From positions 124,240,796 to 124,304,795 of the forward strand of contig CM053142.1 of assembly GCA_028571685.1 (NCBI GenBank): a stretch of 64,000 bases of DNA, given 5' to 3'. Below are positions 1 through 11,346 of the stretch, piece by piece (the stretch's first letter is position 1; every line of letters begins with the position of its first letter). Under the pieces are notes generated by a model, which was not told where the DNA came from, did not search any database, and was given only the letters and a program-made list of their open reading frames with translations. The stretch comes from Heterohyrax brucei (taxonomy: Eukaryota; Chordata; Mammalia; Hyracoidea; Procaviidae). The position numbers were made by a program, and so were the translations under genes.

Positions 1-1204
1 AGATTGTCAAAATACTGTTTTGTAACTGTTGTTACGTATGTGTCAATGTTTTATTAACCCACAGTGATACACTTCTCTTTAGGTGGCCTATTTTGGTTCC
101 TCTTTTTGGAAATTCCCTCCCACTACCCTTTTGTTTCTCAAAAGTATCTGATAGTATAATATCCACACAGTTAATGCTGTCATTTGACTTACTGATCTCT
201 TTCTAGTGAATTATGCCTATGCACCTCCAAGCACATATATTGTTCATCTTAAGAACGTAGGCAAGTGTACTAGTTACCAAAAAGACATTTACAGGGTATC
301 TGTGGAAGAAGATAGAATGCAGTTTCGACAGCCGGAAATGATGTGGCATCTTAAAAGAGATTCAAACACAAATTAATCCTTCAAGTGACGAAATAGTCTT
401 AGAATACTATTTAAATAAAGTATATAAACATGCAAAACAGTGTTTTATATTGTTTGTAGGAATACAGTTGTGTAAAAATCATGGAGTAATAAATACTAAA
501 TTCAGGATACAGCTGTGCACAGGGAGGAAACCCATGGAGGGCTACATTTATACTTACAATATTTTCTTAAGCTGCTTAATATGTATATGGATGCTTATTG
601 TATTATTTTCAGAACTTGGTGTAGGATGATATAATTAAAAAAAAATAAAGTTGGATGTAAGGGTTTTTGGTTTTAAGACACAGTTTTTCTCAGCTTTTTT
701 GTTTTAAATGCCAAACCCCGTTTACTCTAGTGTGTAGAAGTTTTACAGAGTAAGCTCAGGGAATTTTATACAGTGAAAGTGTCAGACATTATTAATTACC
801 CTTTTCTTCTTGCCTCATATATCATTATCCTAACCTACATATCAAATATGACTGTAGGATGTATTTAATGTGAACAGTCATGCGTATTTAAGGTATCAGT
901 AATAGCATGTATGTATGCTGTTTAAAAAGCCAGCCAAGTAGCCAAGTTTAAAAAAGAGGTCATAAAAATTAGTTTCTGCTAACTGATAAATTTAATGTAC
1001 AAAGCAGGAAATAGGTTTAGAAATGCCTGAATCTAAAAATTCATATATTAAAGACAAACTGGGCCATTTGGTTCATTTAAAAGAACTTCATTGTTTTCTT
1101 TGGTTATGTTTTACTTAGTCAGATTCTGAGTTTTAGTTTGTGGTACTTAAAATGTAAGTGAAATAATCTGATTGATAATTATTTAAAATACTAAATATCT
1201 GTTA
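1..1204. other. USP15 intron 1, no recognised element
   Basis: AT-rich sequence with no reading frame of note. I see no SINE, LINE or LTR signature here and no exon-like segment. It is assigned to USP15 intron 1 because the first exon found downstream (20571) starts in the middle of the protein. An old, decayed repeat could be present beyond recognition by eye. Confidence 0.6.
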
Positions 1205-1680
1205 TGGATTGCTAGGTTAATTCTCAGTGTTGAGTGATTTCCTTCATTATATCATTTGATGTTATTTTCCTTCTACCTCTGTGATGTTAATGAGGCAGGA
1301 TTAGAGGTGGTTAGGTTACTGAGGCAATAGTACTCAATATACTGGATTAGGTTTCACTTTAAATTATTCTCTTTTGAGATATAAAAGAGAGAAGGGAGCA
1401 GAGACACAGGGGACCTCCTTAACACCAAGCAGGAAGAACCAAGAATGCTAGTTCTTTGAACCTGAGGTACCTGCGGTGTGAAACTCGTAGACAAGGGGAA
1501 GATTGGTGACAAAGACCGTTCATTACAGAAAGAGCTGACAGAAAGAAAGAGCCTTCCACTGGAACTGGCGCCCTCAATTTGAACTTCTAGCCTCCTAGAC
1601 TGTGGAAAAACAAATTTATTTTTGTTAAAGCAGTCCACTTGTGGAGTTTTTGCTATGGCAACACTAGATAACTAAGACAT
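1205..1680 (+). mobile_element. Solo LTR, ERVL-MaLR-like (fossil)
   Basis: The segment has the layout of a MaLR/MLT-type LTR: a gttaatgaggca block, a gatataaaag block, a cttctagcctcctagactg block near the end, and a terminal ctagataactaagaca. A related copy lies at 16046-16570 and an antisense one at 31890-32188. No internal retroviral sequence is attached, so it is a solo LTR. The 5' border is approximate. Family placement is from remembered consensus. Confidence 0.65.
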
Positions 1681-2220
1681 TGTCAATATTACCTTAAAAT
1701 TAAAAATGTCCTAATGCTCTCACTGTGCAAATGTAATTTAAACTTTCATTAAATAAGGGAATTACCCATAAAAGTGAATTACCATCCAGCATATTCATGC
1801 TGCAAAAGAGTTTTGTTTTTTCTGAGGTTAATGGTAATATGTTGAATTTGACTGAGATTTTCATCGTTTTCTTATTTTTAAAAAATACCTACCTACTTTG
1901 CAGCAAGCAAGGTAGGACTTATTTTTTTTAAACACAGGATTAATGCATTAAGCAATACTAAGTAGTAATGCTCATCTGAAAGTTGGCATGTCCTCTCAGG
2001 AAAAAAATAGAACTATGCTTTCACTATCTTTGTGGTTTCTTAAGCCCTGCTGTTGAGATTTCCTTCCTCATACGTGACTTGATGGCATTGGGTTGGGTAT
2101 TGTTTTTAAACTTCTTTGTATCTGTAACTATTTGCAAATCCTTTATTGGTCATTCTGCATCGTTTTAAATTTTGCTTCCGGTCTCTATGGAAACTGTTCT
2201 CTCTTCCCTTCAAAAAATTC
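1681..2220. other. Intron 1, no recognised element
   Basis: AT-rich intronic sequence between the LTR and the following antisense L1. I see no gene or clear repeat. Confidence 0.55.
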
Positions 2221-2340
2221 TGACCTTTAAAATTATTTTTTACAAAAAATCATGTAAAATACACATAAAGTTTACCATTTTCACCATTTTTAAGTGTAGA
2301 ATTAAATGAAGTACATTTACAAATGTTATAAAACCATTGT

Positions 2341-2517
2341 TGTTAGCTGCTGTTGTTGAGTCGAATCGACTTATGATAGAAGACTCTGCTTTTCAAGGCT
2401 TTGACTGTTTAGAACCAGAGCACCAGGCCTCCCAAAGCACCTCTGGGTTGATTCAAACTGCCAGCCTCTCCAGCTGGTAGTTGAGTGCCTAAATGTTTGT
2501 ACCACCACTCTGTTTCC
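2341..2517 (-). repeat. AfroSINE, antisense
   Basis: Reverse-complement AfroSINE: tail side first (gttgagtcgaatcgactta), tRNA-like head at the right. It is inserted in the old antisense L1, whose sequence resumes with ccagaactttttcatc. It is well diverged. Confidence 0.75.
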
Positions 2518-2839
2518 AGAACTTTTTCATCACTCCATTTAGAAACTTAACCCATTAAACTATAATGCACCTTCTTCTCTCCCAACCCCCACTTCTCAGC
2601 TCTTGTACTTCGTGTCTCCATGATTTGCCTAATCTCAATGTTTTTTAAAAGTGGAAACATACAATATTTTTCATTTTGTATCTGACTTACTTTACTCAGC
2701 ATTGTTTTTAAGTTCATCCATATTATATCATGAAAGACATGAACAATAAGGTAATATATGTATCAGAACTTCATTATTTATAACTGAGTACTATCCCATT
2801 ATATTTGCATACCATATTTTATTTATCCATTCATCTGTT

Positions 2840-3003
2840 GGGAATCCTGGTGGTGTAGTCGTTAAGTGCTAGGGCTCCTAACTAGAAGGTCAGCAGTTCA
2901 CATCCATCAGGTGCTCCTTGGAAACTATAGGGTGGTTCCACTCTGTCTGTGCAGTCGCTGTGAGTCAAAATGAACTCGATGACAGTGAAAATGGGTTAGT
3001 TTT
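2840..3003 (+). repeat. AfroSINE with target-site duplication
   Basis: Complete AfroSINE from ggaatcctggtggtgtag through the tRNA-like head to the gtcgctgtgagtcaaaat tail. It is flanked by an 11-bp duplication attcatctgtt at 2829-2839 and 3004-3014, which splits the antisense L1 cleanly. This proves a later insertion. Confidence 0.92.
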
Positions 3004-3205
3004 ATTCATCTGTTCATGGACACTTGGATTGTTTCTACCTTTTGGTTATCGTGGATAATGCTACTGTGAACACTGGTATATATTGCTGTGAGTCCTTTCA
3101 GCCTGAAGGACTCCCATATAACATTTTTTTTGTAGGGCAGGCCTTTGTATAACAAACTCCTTCAGTTTTTGTTTACTAGACATGTCTTGATTTCTCTCAT
3201 TTTTT

Positions 3206-3900
3206 TTTTTAATTTTTATTTGACATGACTGAGTGAAAATGTACATTCACGTATAAATTTACATGCCCACCTATATGCAGCTTCCACTGCTCTCCCTGTC
3301 CGGTGACTGCACACTATTACTCTCTGCTCCATACATGTCTCATCCTCCCGACAGCCTCCTTTCCCCTCCTCTTCATCCACTCCCCTTCCTCCAGACAGAG
3401 GTCAGCAGGATGATATCCTATAGATGTATAGAACCGTAGAGTGCAACCAATATATGGTCACTCTGCATTGCCAAGTCCAATCCATTCCTGTCCAAAGAGT
3501 GGACCTTTGTTATAATTTATGGGAAAGGGCAGCATCAGGGCCGGGAGCCATGCTCTCAGAGGAACCACAAAACCGCTGGACCATCAGTTGAGGTCTTTTA
3601 GTGGAGATCTCATGATGCACCCCTTTTTATTCTTGTGTTGCCAGTGAGACTCCTCTCTGTGAGCTCCATCGTGGCTATCCCTGGTGGTGGCCAGGCACCA
3701 TCCGGTTCTTCCGGTTCCCAAGTCGGTGTAGACACCCACTCTTGTGGGTCTCTCTGTCTTCTCGGTTGTCTTTACCGCATGTCATTTTGGTCCTCGGTGA
3801 GCATCCGTTCCTGCCGAGTTGGGACCATTTGCTGTGTCCTCGGATGGCAGCTTGGCAGTTTTTAAGACCCCAGATGCCACTCACCAATGTGGGGTGCAGA
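3206..3900 (-). mobile_element. 5'-truncated L1 insertion (3' UTR only), antisense
   Basis: The reverse complement matches the 3' UTR of the L1 at 26.6-27.6 kb along its whole length, from the ggcatctggggtcttaaaa-like block to the poly(A), seen here as poly(T) at 3206. It is flanked by a 16-bp near-perfect duplication (atttctctcatttttt at 3190-3205, atttctcttatttttt at 3901-3916). It is thus a genuine TPRT insertion into the older L1. Low divergence and several kept CpGs suggest it is fairly young. Confidence 0.93.
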
Positions 3901-4164
3901 ATTTCTCTTATTTTTTGATGGGTAGACTTCTTGTCTCCTCCTCCCTACCCAGGATTTTAACTGTATCATTCTATACTGTCCCAGCCCTATGATCAGAAAT
4001 CAGCTGTTAATTTATTCAGGATTCCTTGTACTTGGAGAGTTGTCTCTGTCATATTGCTCTCAGGATTCGCTATCTTTGGTTTTCAGTTGTTTGATTAGGA
4101 TATGTTTTATTGTGGATCTCTTTGAGTTTATCCTGCTTGGAGTTCCCTATGTGTCAGTTTGTAT

Positions 4165-4345
4165 TTAACTACTAGTCGGATTGTTAGTGGTTTGAACCCA
4201 TCCATTGGTACAATAGAAGAAAGTCCTGGTGATCTGCTTCCACAAAGATTACAGACAAGAAAACCCTGTGGAGTTGTTCTGCTCTGTACCACATGGGGTG
4301 ACCATAAGTCAGAATCAACTTGACAACAAATGAGGTATTTTTGTT
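4165..4345 (+). repeat. AfroSINE, long form, head truncated
   Basis: AfroSINE of the longer form, with the ctgcttccacaaagattac block between head and tail and a gaccataagtcagaatc tail. The tRNA-like A-box part is degraded. It lies inside the old antisense L1 UTR. Confidence 0.8.
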
Positions 4346-5560
4346 TGTTTGTTTTTTGTTTGGTGTTTTTTTAGTTTATTGTGCTTCTTAGATGTGTGTG
4401 TTCACGTCTTTCATTAAGTTGGGAAGCTTTGACACATTATTTCTTCAAATGTTTTTTTACCCCTTTATCTGTGTTCTTCTGGGATTCCCATGATGCATAT
4501 GTTGGTGCACTTGTTGCTGTCCCCCCGGTCTGTCAGGCTCTGTTCATTTTTCTTCATTCTATTTTCCATATGTCCCTCTGACTTTGTAATTTCCATTACC
4601 GTATCTTCAAGTTAACTGATTTGTTCTCAAATCTGCAATTGAAACCCTTTAATAAATTCATTCAGCTATTGTACTTTTTACATCTAGAAGTTTTGCGGTT
4701 TTTTTTTTTTTAATAGAATTTCTGTGTCTTTATTAAGATCTCCTGTTTGTTCATATATTTTGTTCCTGCTTTTCCTTAGTTTTTGTCCATGCTTTCTCGT
4801 AACTCACTGAGCTTATTTAAGACAGTTGACTTCATGTCTTTGACTAGTAATTCTGGTGTGTAGGCTTCCTCAGAGATTGTTTATGTCGAGTTCTCCTTTT
4901 CCTGTGAATGAGCCATGTTTATCTGTTATGCTTTGTAATAGTTTGAGAACTAGACATTTTGAGTATTGAAATCAGATTCTCCCATCAGGGATTGCTAATT
5001 TTTTCTCATCAAAGGCTGTAAATCATCTGTTGTTTTAGTGAGATTTCCAGACTATTTTTGCAAAGTATGGGTTCCTCGTTGAGTGTGCTCACTGGTGTTT
5101 TTGTGTCATTAATTCTGTCCTCAGCTAGCAACCTGACAGATATTTCTGTAAGTGTCTATTATCTCCCCTTCCTAGTCAAAAAAAGGGTGTCTGTCTCTTT
5201 GCTATGGCACAAAGAGGCTAAAATAATGTCTAAACAAAGACTGGTATCAGTGTTGGTCCCTCAGGGAATAGTCAGACTGACCAAATGTACAAGCCCAAAT
5301 TTTTGGAGGATAGTGTCTCTACTGTGTTTCCTGGCACCAGCCAGCCACTCCAGGAATACAGGTACCATCCTCCATCTCTAAAGGGCTGAGAAATTGGGAA
5401 TGGTGGCTGGTTTGTGTCCGCCACTCTCTTAACCACATTATTAGCAGCTTGTTCCTTCGGCAGGCACCCATTTGCTATGTTTGGTGAGTTCCGTAATTGT
5501 GAAAGATTGATTCTGATAGTCTTTTTCCCCAGTTTAGTGGTTGTCTCAGTGGAGGGACCA

Positions 5561-5877
5561 ACTTGCGAAGCTTTCTACTATATCGTTTTTCATTATATTG
5601 GTCTTTTTAATCCTTATAATGCCTTTTACTATATTTGAATACTGTCCTAAAATTGACTCAAAAGCCCCTCAGCTTCACTGAAGCTATTGGAAATTGCTGT
5701 CTTCAGTCCACAATATAAATTGTCTTCCTTGATGCCTTTGGAATATCTAGCACCATAAAATTTAGATCTTTCTGAAATACTCAGAATAATAAGACTTTAA
5801 GAAAATGTTTGATTTATTAAATGCTTTACTGTGTATTTGATCCTCCTTACGGTTCTGGGAGGTATTCCTAGTTGTCT
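5561..5877. other. Intron 1, no recognised element
   Basis: Sequence with no clear repeat or gene. The end of the preceding L1 UTR may extend into it. Confidence 0.45.
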
Positions 5878-6035
5878 TCAAAACCAAACTTGTTGCCTTT
5901 GAGTTGATTCCAATTCATAACAACCCTGTAAGACAGAGTAGAACATAGAGTTTCAGAGGAACAGCTGGTGGATTCATACTGCTGACCTTTTGGTTTGTAG
6001 CCTGAGCTCTTAAACTCTATGCCCCACAGCTCCCA
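5878..6035 (-). repeat. AfroSINE, antisense
   Basis: Reverse-complement AfroSINE starting aaaaccaaacttgttgcc and ending in the antisense tRNA-like head (gagctcttaaactctatg). It is moderately diverged. Confidence 0.9.
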
Positions 6036-6444
6036 GTGGTCCCATAAAATACAAATCACATAATATCTGTTCACTATAAAGTAAAATGGATAAAAATTGG
6101 TAAAATTTGCCCTTTTTTGAATTCTTATCTATAACTTGGTAATAACATGGTGGTATCCCATTATAGAACTTTTTAAAGTAAACCATTGCAGCTTCATGAA
6201 GAGAAATTTGGTGTATGATTTTACTAAGCATATGTTACATTTGTAGGCTTTTATCAGAAATTTTAGGAAAAGTAATTGCCAGTGTGAATGGGGTTTTAAT
6301 TAAAGTTTAGTGTAATAAAAATACTCAACTTTAGAGTCTGAAAACTCAAGCAACAAGCCCTGCATACACACTTAGCTTGGTAAATCATCTGAGTTTTGAT
6401 TTATCTGCAGATAATCTAATTGATATAAACAAATTTCATCTAAG
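6036..6444. other. Intron 1, no recognised element
   Basis: AT-rich sequence with no gene or repeat that I recognise. Confidence 0.55.
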
Positions 6445-6718
6445 TATTATTGTTGTTACCTGCCATTGAGTCAGCCCTCAACTCATGGTAACCTCGTACA
6501 CAACAGGAGCGATCCACTGTGATTCTTAGGGTTTTCTGGTTGATTTTCTGAAGGTGGCCAGTCCATCATGGTTTAGAAGTTCCTTTGAAACCTACTCAAT
6601 ATCGTAGCAGTACACATACCTTCATTGACAGGTCATAGCTGTGCATGAAGTGGTATTGTGTGAAAATCAAACCCAAATCTACATGGAAGGTGAGAATTCT
6701 ACTGTTGAACCACCTTTG
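6445..6718 (-). repeat. SINE with tRNA-Gly-like head, antisense
   Basis: This differs from the other SINEs. Read on the minus strand it starts with a sequence like a tRNA-Gly gene (ggttcaacagtagaattctc, then caccttccatg), followed by a body of about 180 bp and a tail resembling the AfroSINE/RTE tail (tgagtcagccctcaactcat on the + strand). Its length of about 270 bp exceeds a normal AfroSINE. I infer a second SINE subfamily or a composite with a different tRNA head. Confidence 0.7.
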
Positions 6719-6746
6719 TCTTTTATGTAAGTATAGGTATTGATTA

Positions 6747-6916
6747 GGCTTTATGGTGGTACAGTGGTTAAAGCACTGAGCTGCAGAAGAAAAATGTGGT
6801 AGTCTTCTTCCACAAGGATTTCCAGCCTTTCACACTATATGAGGCAGTTCTACTTTGTTCTTACCAGATCACTGTCAGTCAGAATTGACTCAGTGGCAAT
6901 AGGTTTGGGTTTTTGT
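6747..6916 (+). repeat. AfroSINE, long form
   Basis: The head (atggtggtacagtggttaaa) and cttccacaaggatttccag block are present, ending in gtcagtcagaattgactcag. It is diverged. It is the first of three sense copies within 700 bp. Confidence 0.85.
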
Positions 6917-6937
6917 ATCTTGTATAATGGGTATTAA

Positions 6938-7132
6938 GGATTGCTGGTGGCACAGTGGTTAAGCATTCAGTTACTAATCACAGGGTTGGTGATTTGAACC
7001 TACCAGTGACTTCATGGGAGGAAAGACCTGGCAGTCTGCTCCTGTGAAGGTTACAGCCTACAGCACTCTCTGGGGCAGTTCTTCTCTGTGATACAGTGTC
7101 CCTGTGAGTTGGAATCAACTGAAGGACATAAA
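6938..7132 (+). repeat. AfroSINE, long form
   Basis: Complete long-form copy: ctggtggcacagtggttaag head, cagtctgctcctgtgaagg block, gtccctgtgagttggaatc tail. It lies 21 bp after the previous copy in the same orientation. Confidence 0.9.
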
Positions 7133-7286
7133 GCAGTAACACACAGCTACTCAGATTTAAATTTAAACATGGAATGACACCACCATATATGTGTTCTAAA
7201 AATGTCTGTGGAAGCAGACTGGAGGATGGAATAGAAATGAGTAAAACTTGGAGAGAGAGGTTGGGCAGGTATTGCAATAATCTATG

Positions 7287-7461
7287 CCAGTGCTGACCAG
7301 AAAATTACTGGTTTGAATCCATCAGCCACTCCACAGGAGAAAGATGTGACAGTCTGCTTCTTTAAAAGATTTTGGCCTTGAAAACCCTATGGGCAGTACT
7401 ACTCTGACCTGTTGGATAGCTGTGAGTGGGAATAGACTTGATAGCAGTGGGCTTGGGTTTT
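7287..7461 (+). repeat. AfroSINE, long form, head truncated
   Basis: Body and tail of a long-form copy (acagtctgcttctttaaaag, then gatagctgtgagtgggaat). The A-box side of the tRNA-like head is missing. Confidence 0.82.
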
Positions 7462-8379
7462 TTATAACATTAAAATGTTACAAAGGAAGGTAAAGTGTGG
7501 AACTAAAGTATTTTTCTGAGGATGATGAGGGGGACAGACTTAAGAAGTATTCTGAAGCTATTTGGTTGTTAAATGCTACAGGAAGAAGGACAGAACAATT
7601 TAATATTCCTGTTTCTCACTTGGGAAATTGAGTTAATGGTGAAAGTATTTATTTAAGAATACTAGCAGTGATGCAGTTGATTAATTTTGTGTGGCATTTC
7701 TAGCCATGGTCTTGTAACTCCCACCCAGGTGATTGAGTGGGATTGTGTGATAGGATGATTTTCGCCCACCAAGTGGATTGGGCAGTTTTGCCATCTTGCT
7801 AAGCTTGAAATAAGCCACCCTAGAGGTGGGAAAGAGAAGAGCCTGCAACCACCAATGAAAGAGAGACCTGTAGTGGGCTTTTCGGCCTACAGAATGAGAA
7901 AGCTGAGTGCATTGGGGCAGAGACAGGGCCAAGGAAAAGCCTATGCCTGACCCATGAATTTGAGCCTGGCCAACCTCCACACCTCTGACCCATTTCCCTT
8001 AGATGGTTTGTGAGTTCTGTGAGATGTTGCAGTGAATTAGGGAACCCAAAGACAGAAGGAAGAATACTGTGGGAAGAGGAAATAGTTGATGTTAGAGATG
8101 GCAGAGTGGTATAACAGCTTGGAAACATTGGACATTTGGGATATCTTTCAATTTGCCTCACAGGCGCCAGCTTTATGCTGATCTCTGCAAAATGAATTGT
8201 TTACTAGAAAAGGAGCAAACAAGAAGGTAAAGATGATAAATAATTCAAGGTTGAAGTGTAGACAGAAAATTCAAGTTGACACTGACAGGTAAGAATTGGA
8301 AATATGATTAAGGATTTCAGGACTTGCCCTGATGTGCATATTTTAGAATTCTTTTTATGAATTAAAGTATCACAGCACA
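7462..8379. other. Intron 1; contains a possible unassigned LTR-like insertion
   Basis: About 7680-8160 is less AT-rich than its flanks and looks like an inserted block. It has a GC-richer, purine-rich middle resembling a solo LTR or other non-coding element, but I cannot name a family. The flanks are plain intron. Small minus-strand reading frames here have no recognisable protein similarity. Confidence 0.35.
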
Positions 8380-8382
8380 GTG

Positions 8383-8522
8383 TGGGAGCCCTGTAACATA
8401 GTGGTTAAGAGCTTGGTTACTAACCAGAAGGTCACTGATTCAAATCCCCCTGCCACTCCTTGGAAAGCCTGTGGGGTAGTTCTACTCTATGAGAACCAAT
8501 TCGATGGCAGTTACCAACAACA
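8383..8522 (+). repeat. AfroSINE
   Basis: gggagccctgtaacatagtg head, a clear B-box-like region (actgattcaaatccccc) and an ATT-poor tail ending ccaacaacag. It lacks part of the gtcgctgtgagtc segment. Confidence 0.88.
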
Positions 8523-8596
8523 GGACGGTATGAAAAGTGAGAAAAGAAACAAGAAGGCACTTCTGTGAAATAGTAACATTTAAGCACACAAAGAGA

Positions 8597-8760
8597 GAGC
8601 TATAGTTGGCATAGTGGTTAAGAGCTCAGCTGCTAATCAAAGGTTGGCAGTTCAAATCCACCAGCTACTCACTGGAAACCCTATGGGGCAGTTCTCCTCT
8701 GTCCTGTAGGGTTACTATGAGTGAAAATAGATTTGACAGCAATGAGTATTGGTTTTTTTG
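8597..8760 (+). repeat. AfroSINE
   Basis: Complete short-form copy: ggcatagtggttaagagctc head, ctgtcctgtagggttacta tail, poly(T)-rich end. It is moderately diverged. Confidence 0.9.
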
Positions 8761-8792
8761 CAGTGGGGGCAGGGGGAGTGGTCATACCCCCA

Positions 8793-9003
8793 GAATCCCT
8801 GCATGGTAAAAACAGGTAATATGCTTTGCTGCTAACCAAAAGGTTGAAGGTTCTCTCCACCTGAAAATCACTCGGAAGAAAGGCCTGATAGCTGTCTGCT
8901 TCACCAAAAATCAGCCATCGAAAACCTTATAGAACACAATATTACTCTGACATATGTGGAATCTCCCTGAGTCAGAGTCTACTTGACCTGTGCAGTTTTT
9001 TAA
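8793..9003 (+). repeat. AfroSINE, long form
   Basis: Diverged long-form copy with gctgctaaccaaaaggttg in the head and tgtctgcttcaccaaaaatc in the middle, ending gagtcagagtctacttgac. Confidence 0.82.
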
Positions 9004-10097
9004 TTTTGTTATTTCTACCTCTACACCTCCACTGCCACCCCCTAAACAGTTAAATCACAGAGGTTTGTTTTTAAACAATTATTAAGGTATGTAGATTTAT
9101 GGATCTCTTGGGTGTGTTAAAAGGATTGTTGGTAACTGTATGAACAGTGTAAGGGAACTGTTGGGGTAGGAAGACCTATCGGACTAGGTTAAAGAGTAAA
9201 TGCATATTGAAATCATTGAATAGAATCTTGGCTGTAAGCACAAGTTGAGAAAATGAGAATACATAGAGGAGGAAATGAGAAAGCCAGGGGACAGTAGCAA
9301 GAGTTCCCTTTTGAAGTGAGGAGACTTGGATCTGTTTGTGTGGTGAGTGGAAAAATCCAGGGAAAAACAAGGGGAAAGGAGCCATTAATGGGAAGAAGTT
9401 CTCCAGGGAGGCAAGAAGAAATGAAATTCAATACCAAGAGCAAAGTAATCAGCCTTGGGTTTAAGGAGGCTTACATATTTCACTGATGTATAAGGGAATA
9501 AGGTTAAGATGAAGTTGTGAAGCAAGAGAGGTAGACAGAAAACAGGCCTTTAACTCCTTTGTAAAATAGGCATTAAGTCTGTCTATTGAGCCTAATTGGT
9601 TAGAAACTCAGAGAGAGTGGTAAAGGTTGAAAATAATTACTAGGCATAGAGGATGCTGTATTGGAAGCATGCTATAGAATTGTGGTTCCTCTGTGAAATT
9701 TTGGGAGATTGTAAACCATAGATCTTTAGTGCTACCTCCAGGAAATTGTCTTCAGTAGTTTTTGAATCAGATAGTTATATTGATAAAAAGTATTTTCATA
9801 TTGATGTACTAGTGTGTACGAATCATAGATAATGACTAAGTATGAAATACCCTCATAAAAGTTCTTGTAACTCACTGAAACAGAGAAACGATAATGATTC
9901 AGCCACAGGATGCAAAGTCATAAATAAAGTGATCTACTAGATCATAATTTGTTAATTTCTTAACTTCTTATATAGGAACACAGTCAGATGTCACTATTAT
10001 TCAGATATACCTCTGTCTCATCTATAAGGGATGACTCTTAACAAAAGAATGAAATTGCTCTGTTCTTCACAAAGCAGTTAATAACTTCTGTACTTTT
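9004..10097. other. Intron 1, no recognised element
   Basis: About 1.1 kb without a repeat or gene I can support. It is purine-rich around 9200-9450. Overlapping minus-strand frames there show no known domain. Confidence 0.55.
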
Positions 10098-10270
10098 GAA
10101 ACCCTAGTGGCATAGTGGTTTAAGAGCTGTGGCTGCTAACCAAAAGGTCAGTAGTTCGAATCAGCCAGATGCCCCTTGGAAACTGTGTGGTGGAGTTCTG
10201 CTCTGTCTTACAGGATCACTGTGAGTCAGAATATACTCAGCAGTAGTGAGTTTAGTCAGTTTTTTTTGTT
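10098..10270 (+). repeat. AfroSINE
   Basis: Complete short-form copy with a well-kept B box (gtagttcgaatcagc) and a poly(T) end. Confidence 0.92.
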
Positions 10271-10865
10271 TTTGTAATTTGGGCTACTAGATGTTTACAT
10301 GTTCATATTCAGATAAATTTTAGATGGTTACAAATCTCAACTTGAGTATTTTCTGCTAAAACTTGATCATCTAAAATAAGTAAATACTGTCATTTTTAGG
10401 GGAGTTTGTTTACCTTTCACAACTACCAAGGGTAGTAATCTGGACTTTATGTACTTTATCTGTTTGTCCATGCTTTTTCTGTGAGATATCAGTCCCTCAT
10501 TTTTACTATTCTGGCTTACTTGTTGCTGTACTTACCAAAAATAATACCAGAAATAATTTGTGAAAAATGAATACAATATGATGTATAAGAATCAGTTTAA
10601 TAAATTTAAAAACAATCACAAGTACATCATGCTTTCCAAAGAAAATTCTTCAAGACTTACGTAAATTTTTATTAAAATTTAATGTAAGCTCATCTCTTTG
10701 AAAAGATAAATCATTATGGACTTTGAAAGAGAAGTGATCTTAAAACTGGAACGATATGCATTTTTGCTGTATATTTTTAAAAAATTGTAATTTTTGGAGG
10801 ACATTTAGATCATAAATTACATTCTCATTTAACAATTTCTGTATGTGGGTGGGTTTTATACATGT
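10271..10865. other. Intron 1, no recognised element
   Basis: AT-rich, non-coding, no recognised repeat. Confidence 0.55.
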
Positions 10866-11346
10866 TATATGAAAAAGTCACCTTGAAGACTAAGGTGTGC
10901 CTGACCAAAGCCATGATATTTTCCCTTACATCATTTACATGTGAAAGCTGGACAACGAATAAGGAAGACTGAAAAAGAATTGTTGCCTTCAAATTGTGGT
11001 GTTGGAGAAGAATATTGAATATACCGTGAACTGTTAAAAAACAAACAGATCTGTCGTGGAAGGAATACAACCAGAATGCTCTTTAGAGGCAAGGATGACA
11101 AGACTACTTCTTACACGCTTTGGACATGTTGTCAAGAGGGAGAAGGACATCATGCTTGGTAAAGTAGAGGGTCAACGACAAAAAGGGAGACTCTCACCGA
11201 GATAGAATGATACAGTGGCTGCAAAAAATGCACAGGCATAACAGTGATTGTGAGTATGGCACAGGACCAGGCAGTGTCTTGTTCTGTTTTACACAGGGTT
11301 GCTGTGAGTCAGAACTGACTTGACAGCACCCAATAACAGCAACAGC
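10866..11346 (+). mobile_element. RTE-clade LINE, 3' end of ORF2 and tail
   Basis: Sense remnant of the C-terminal part of an RTE (BovB-type) reverse transcriptase and its short 3' UTR. Landmarks include tttggacatgttgtcaagag (the FGHV motif), gacatcatgcttggtaaa and the tail gttgctgtgagtcagaact. It is heavily decayed and 5'-truncated. The last 30-40 bases match the AfroSINE tail. The same protein region recurs at 35092-35738 and 47165-47410. Confidence 0.88.

Larger units (their letters stand above)
2221..3100 (-). mobile_element. Old L1, ORF2 3' end, antisense
   Basis: Read on the minus strand this is the 3' part of an ancient L1 ORF2. On the + strand the familiar antisense blocks are visible: tttaccattttcacc, cattcatctgttgg and ggataatgctactgtgaac. 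The element is interrupted by two AfroSINEs (2341-2517 and 2840-3003), so it is older than both. It runs into L1 UTR-type sequence at about 3100 with the ORF2 interior missing. Confidence 0.75.
3101..5560 (-). mobile_element. Old L1 untranslated region (probably 5' UTR), antisense
   Basis: The + strand shows the pyrimidine-rich antisense pattern common to old mammalian L1 5' UTRs: a gagtttatcctgcttggag block, a tctgggattcccatgatgca-type block and attcagctattgtac. Related sequence at 52915-54027 lies between L1 ORF2 and an L1 5' terminus, which supports calling it a 5' UTR. It is split by a young L1 tail (3206-3900) and an AfroSINE (4165-4345). Open frames here are chance. Confidence 0.6.

Noticed and set aside
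6650-6718. A functional tRNA-Gly gene
   Set aside because: The tRNA-like sequence is the diverged head of a SINE with a SINE body attached; the B box and stems are degraded.
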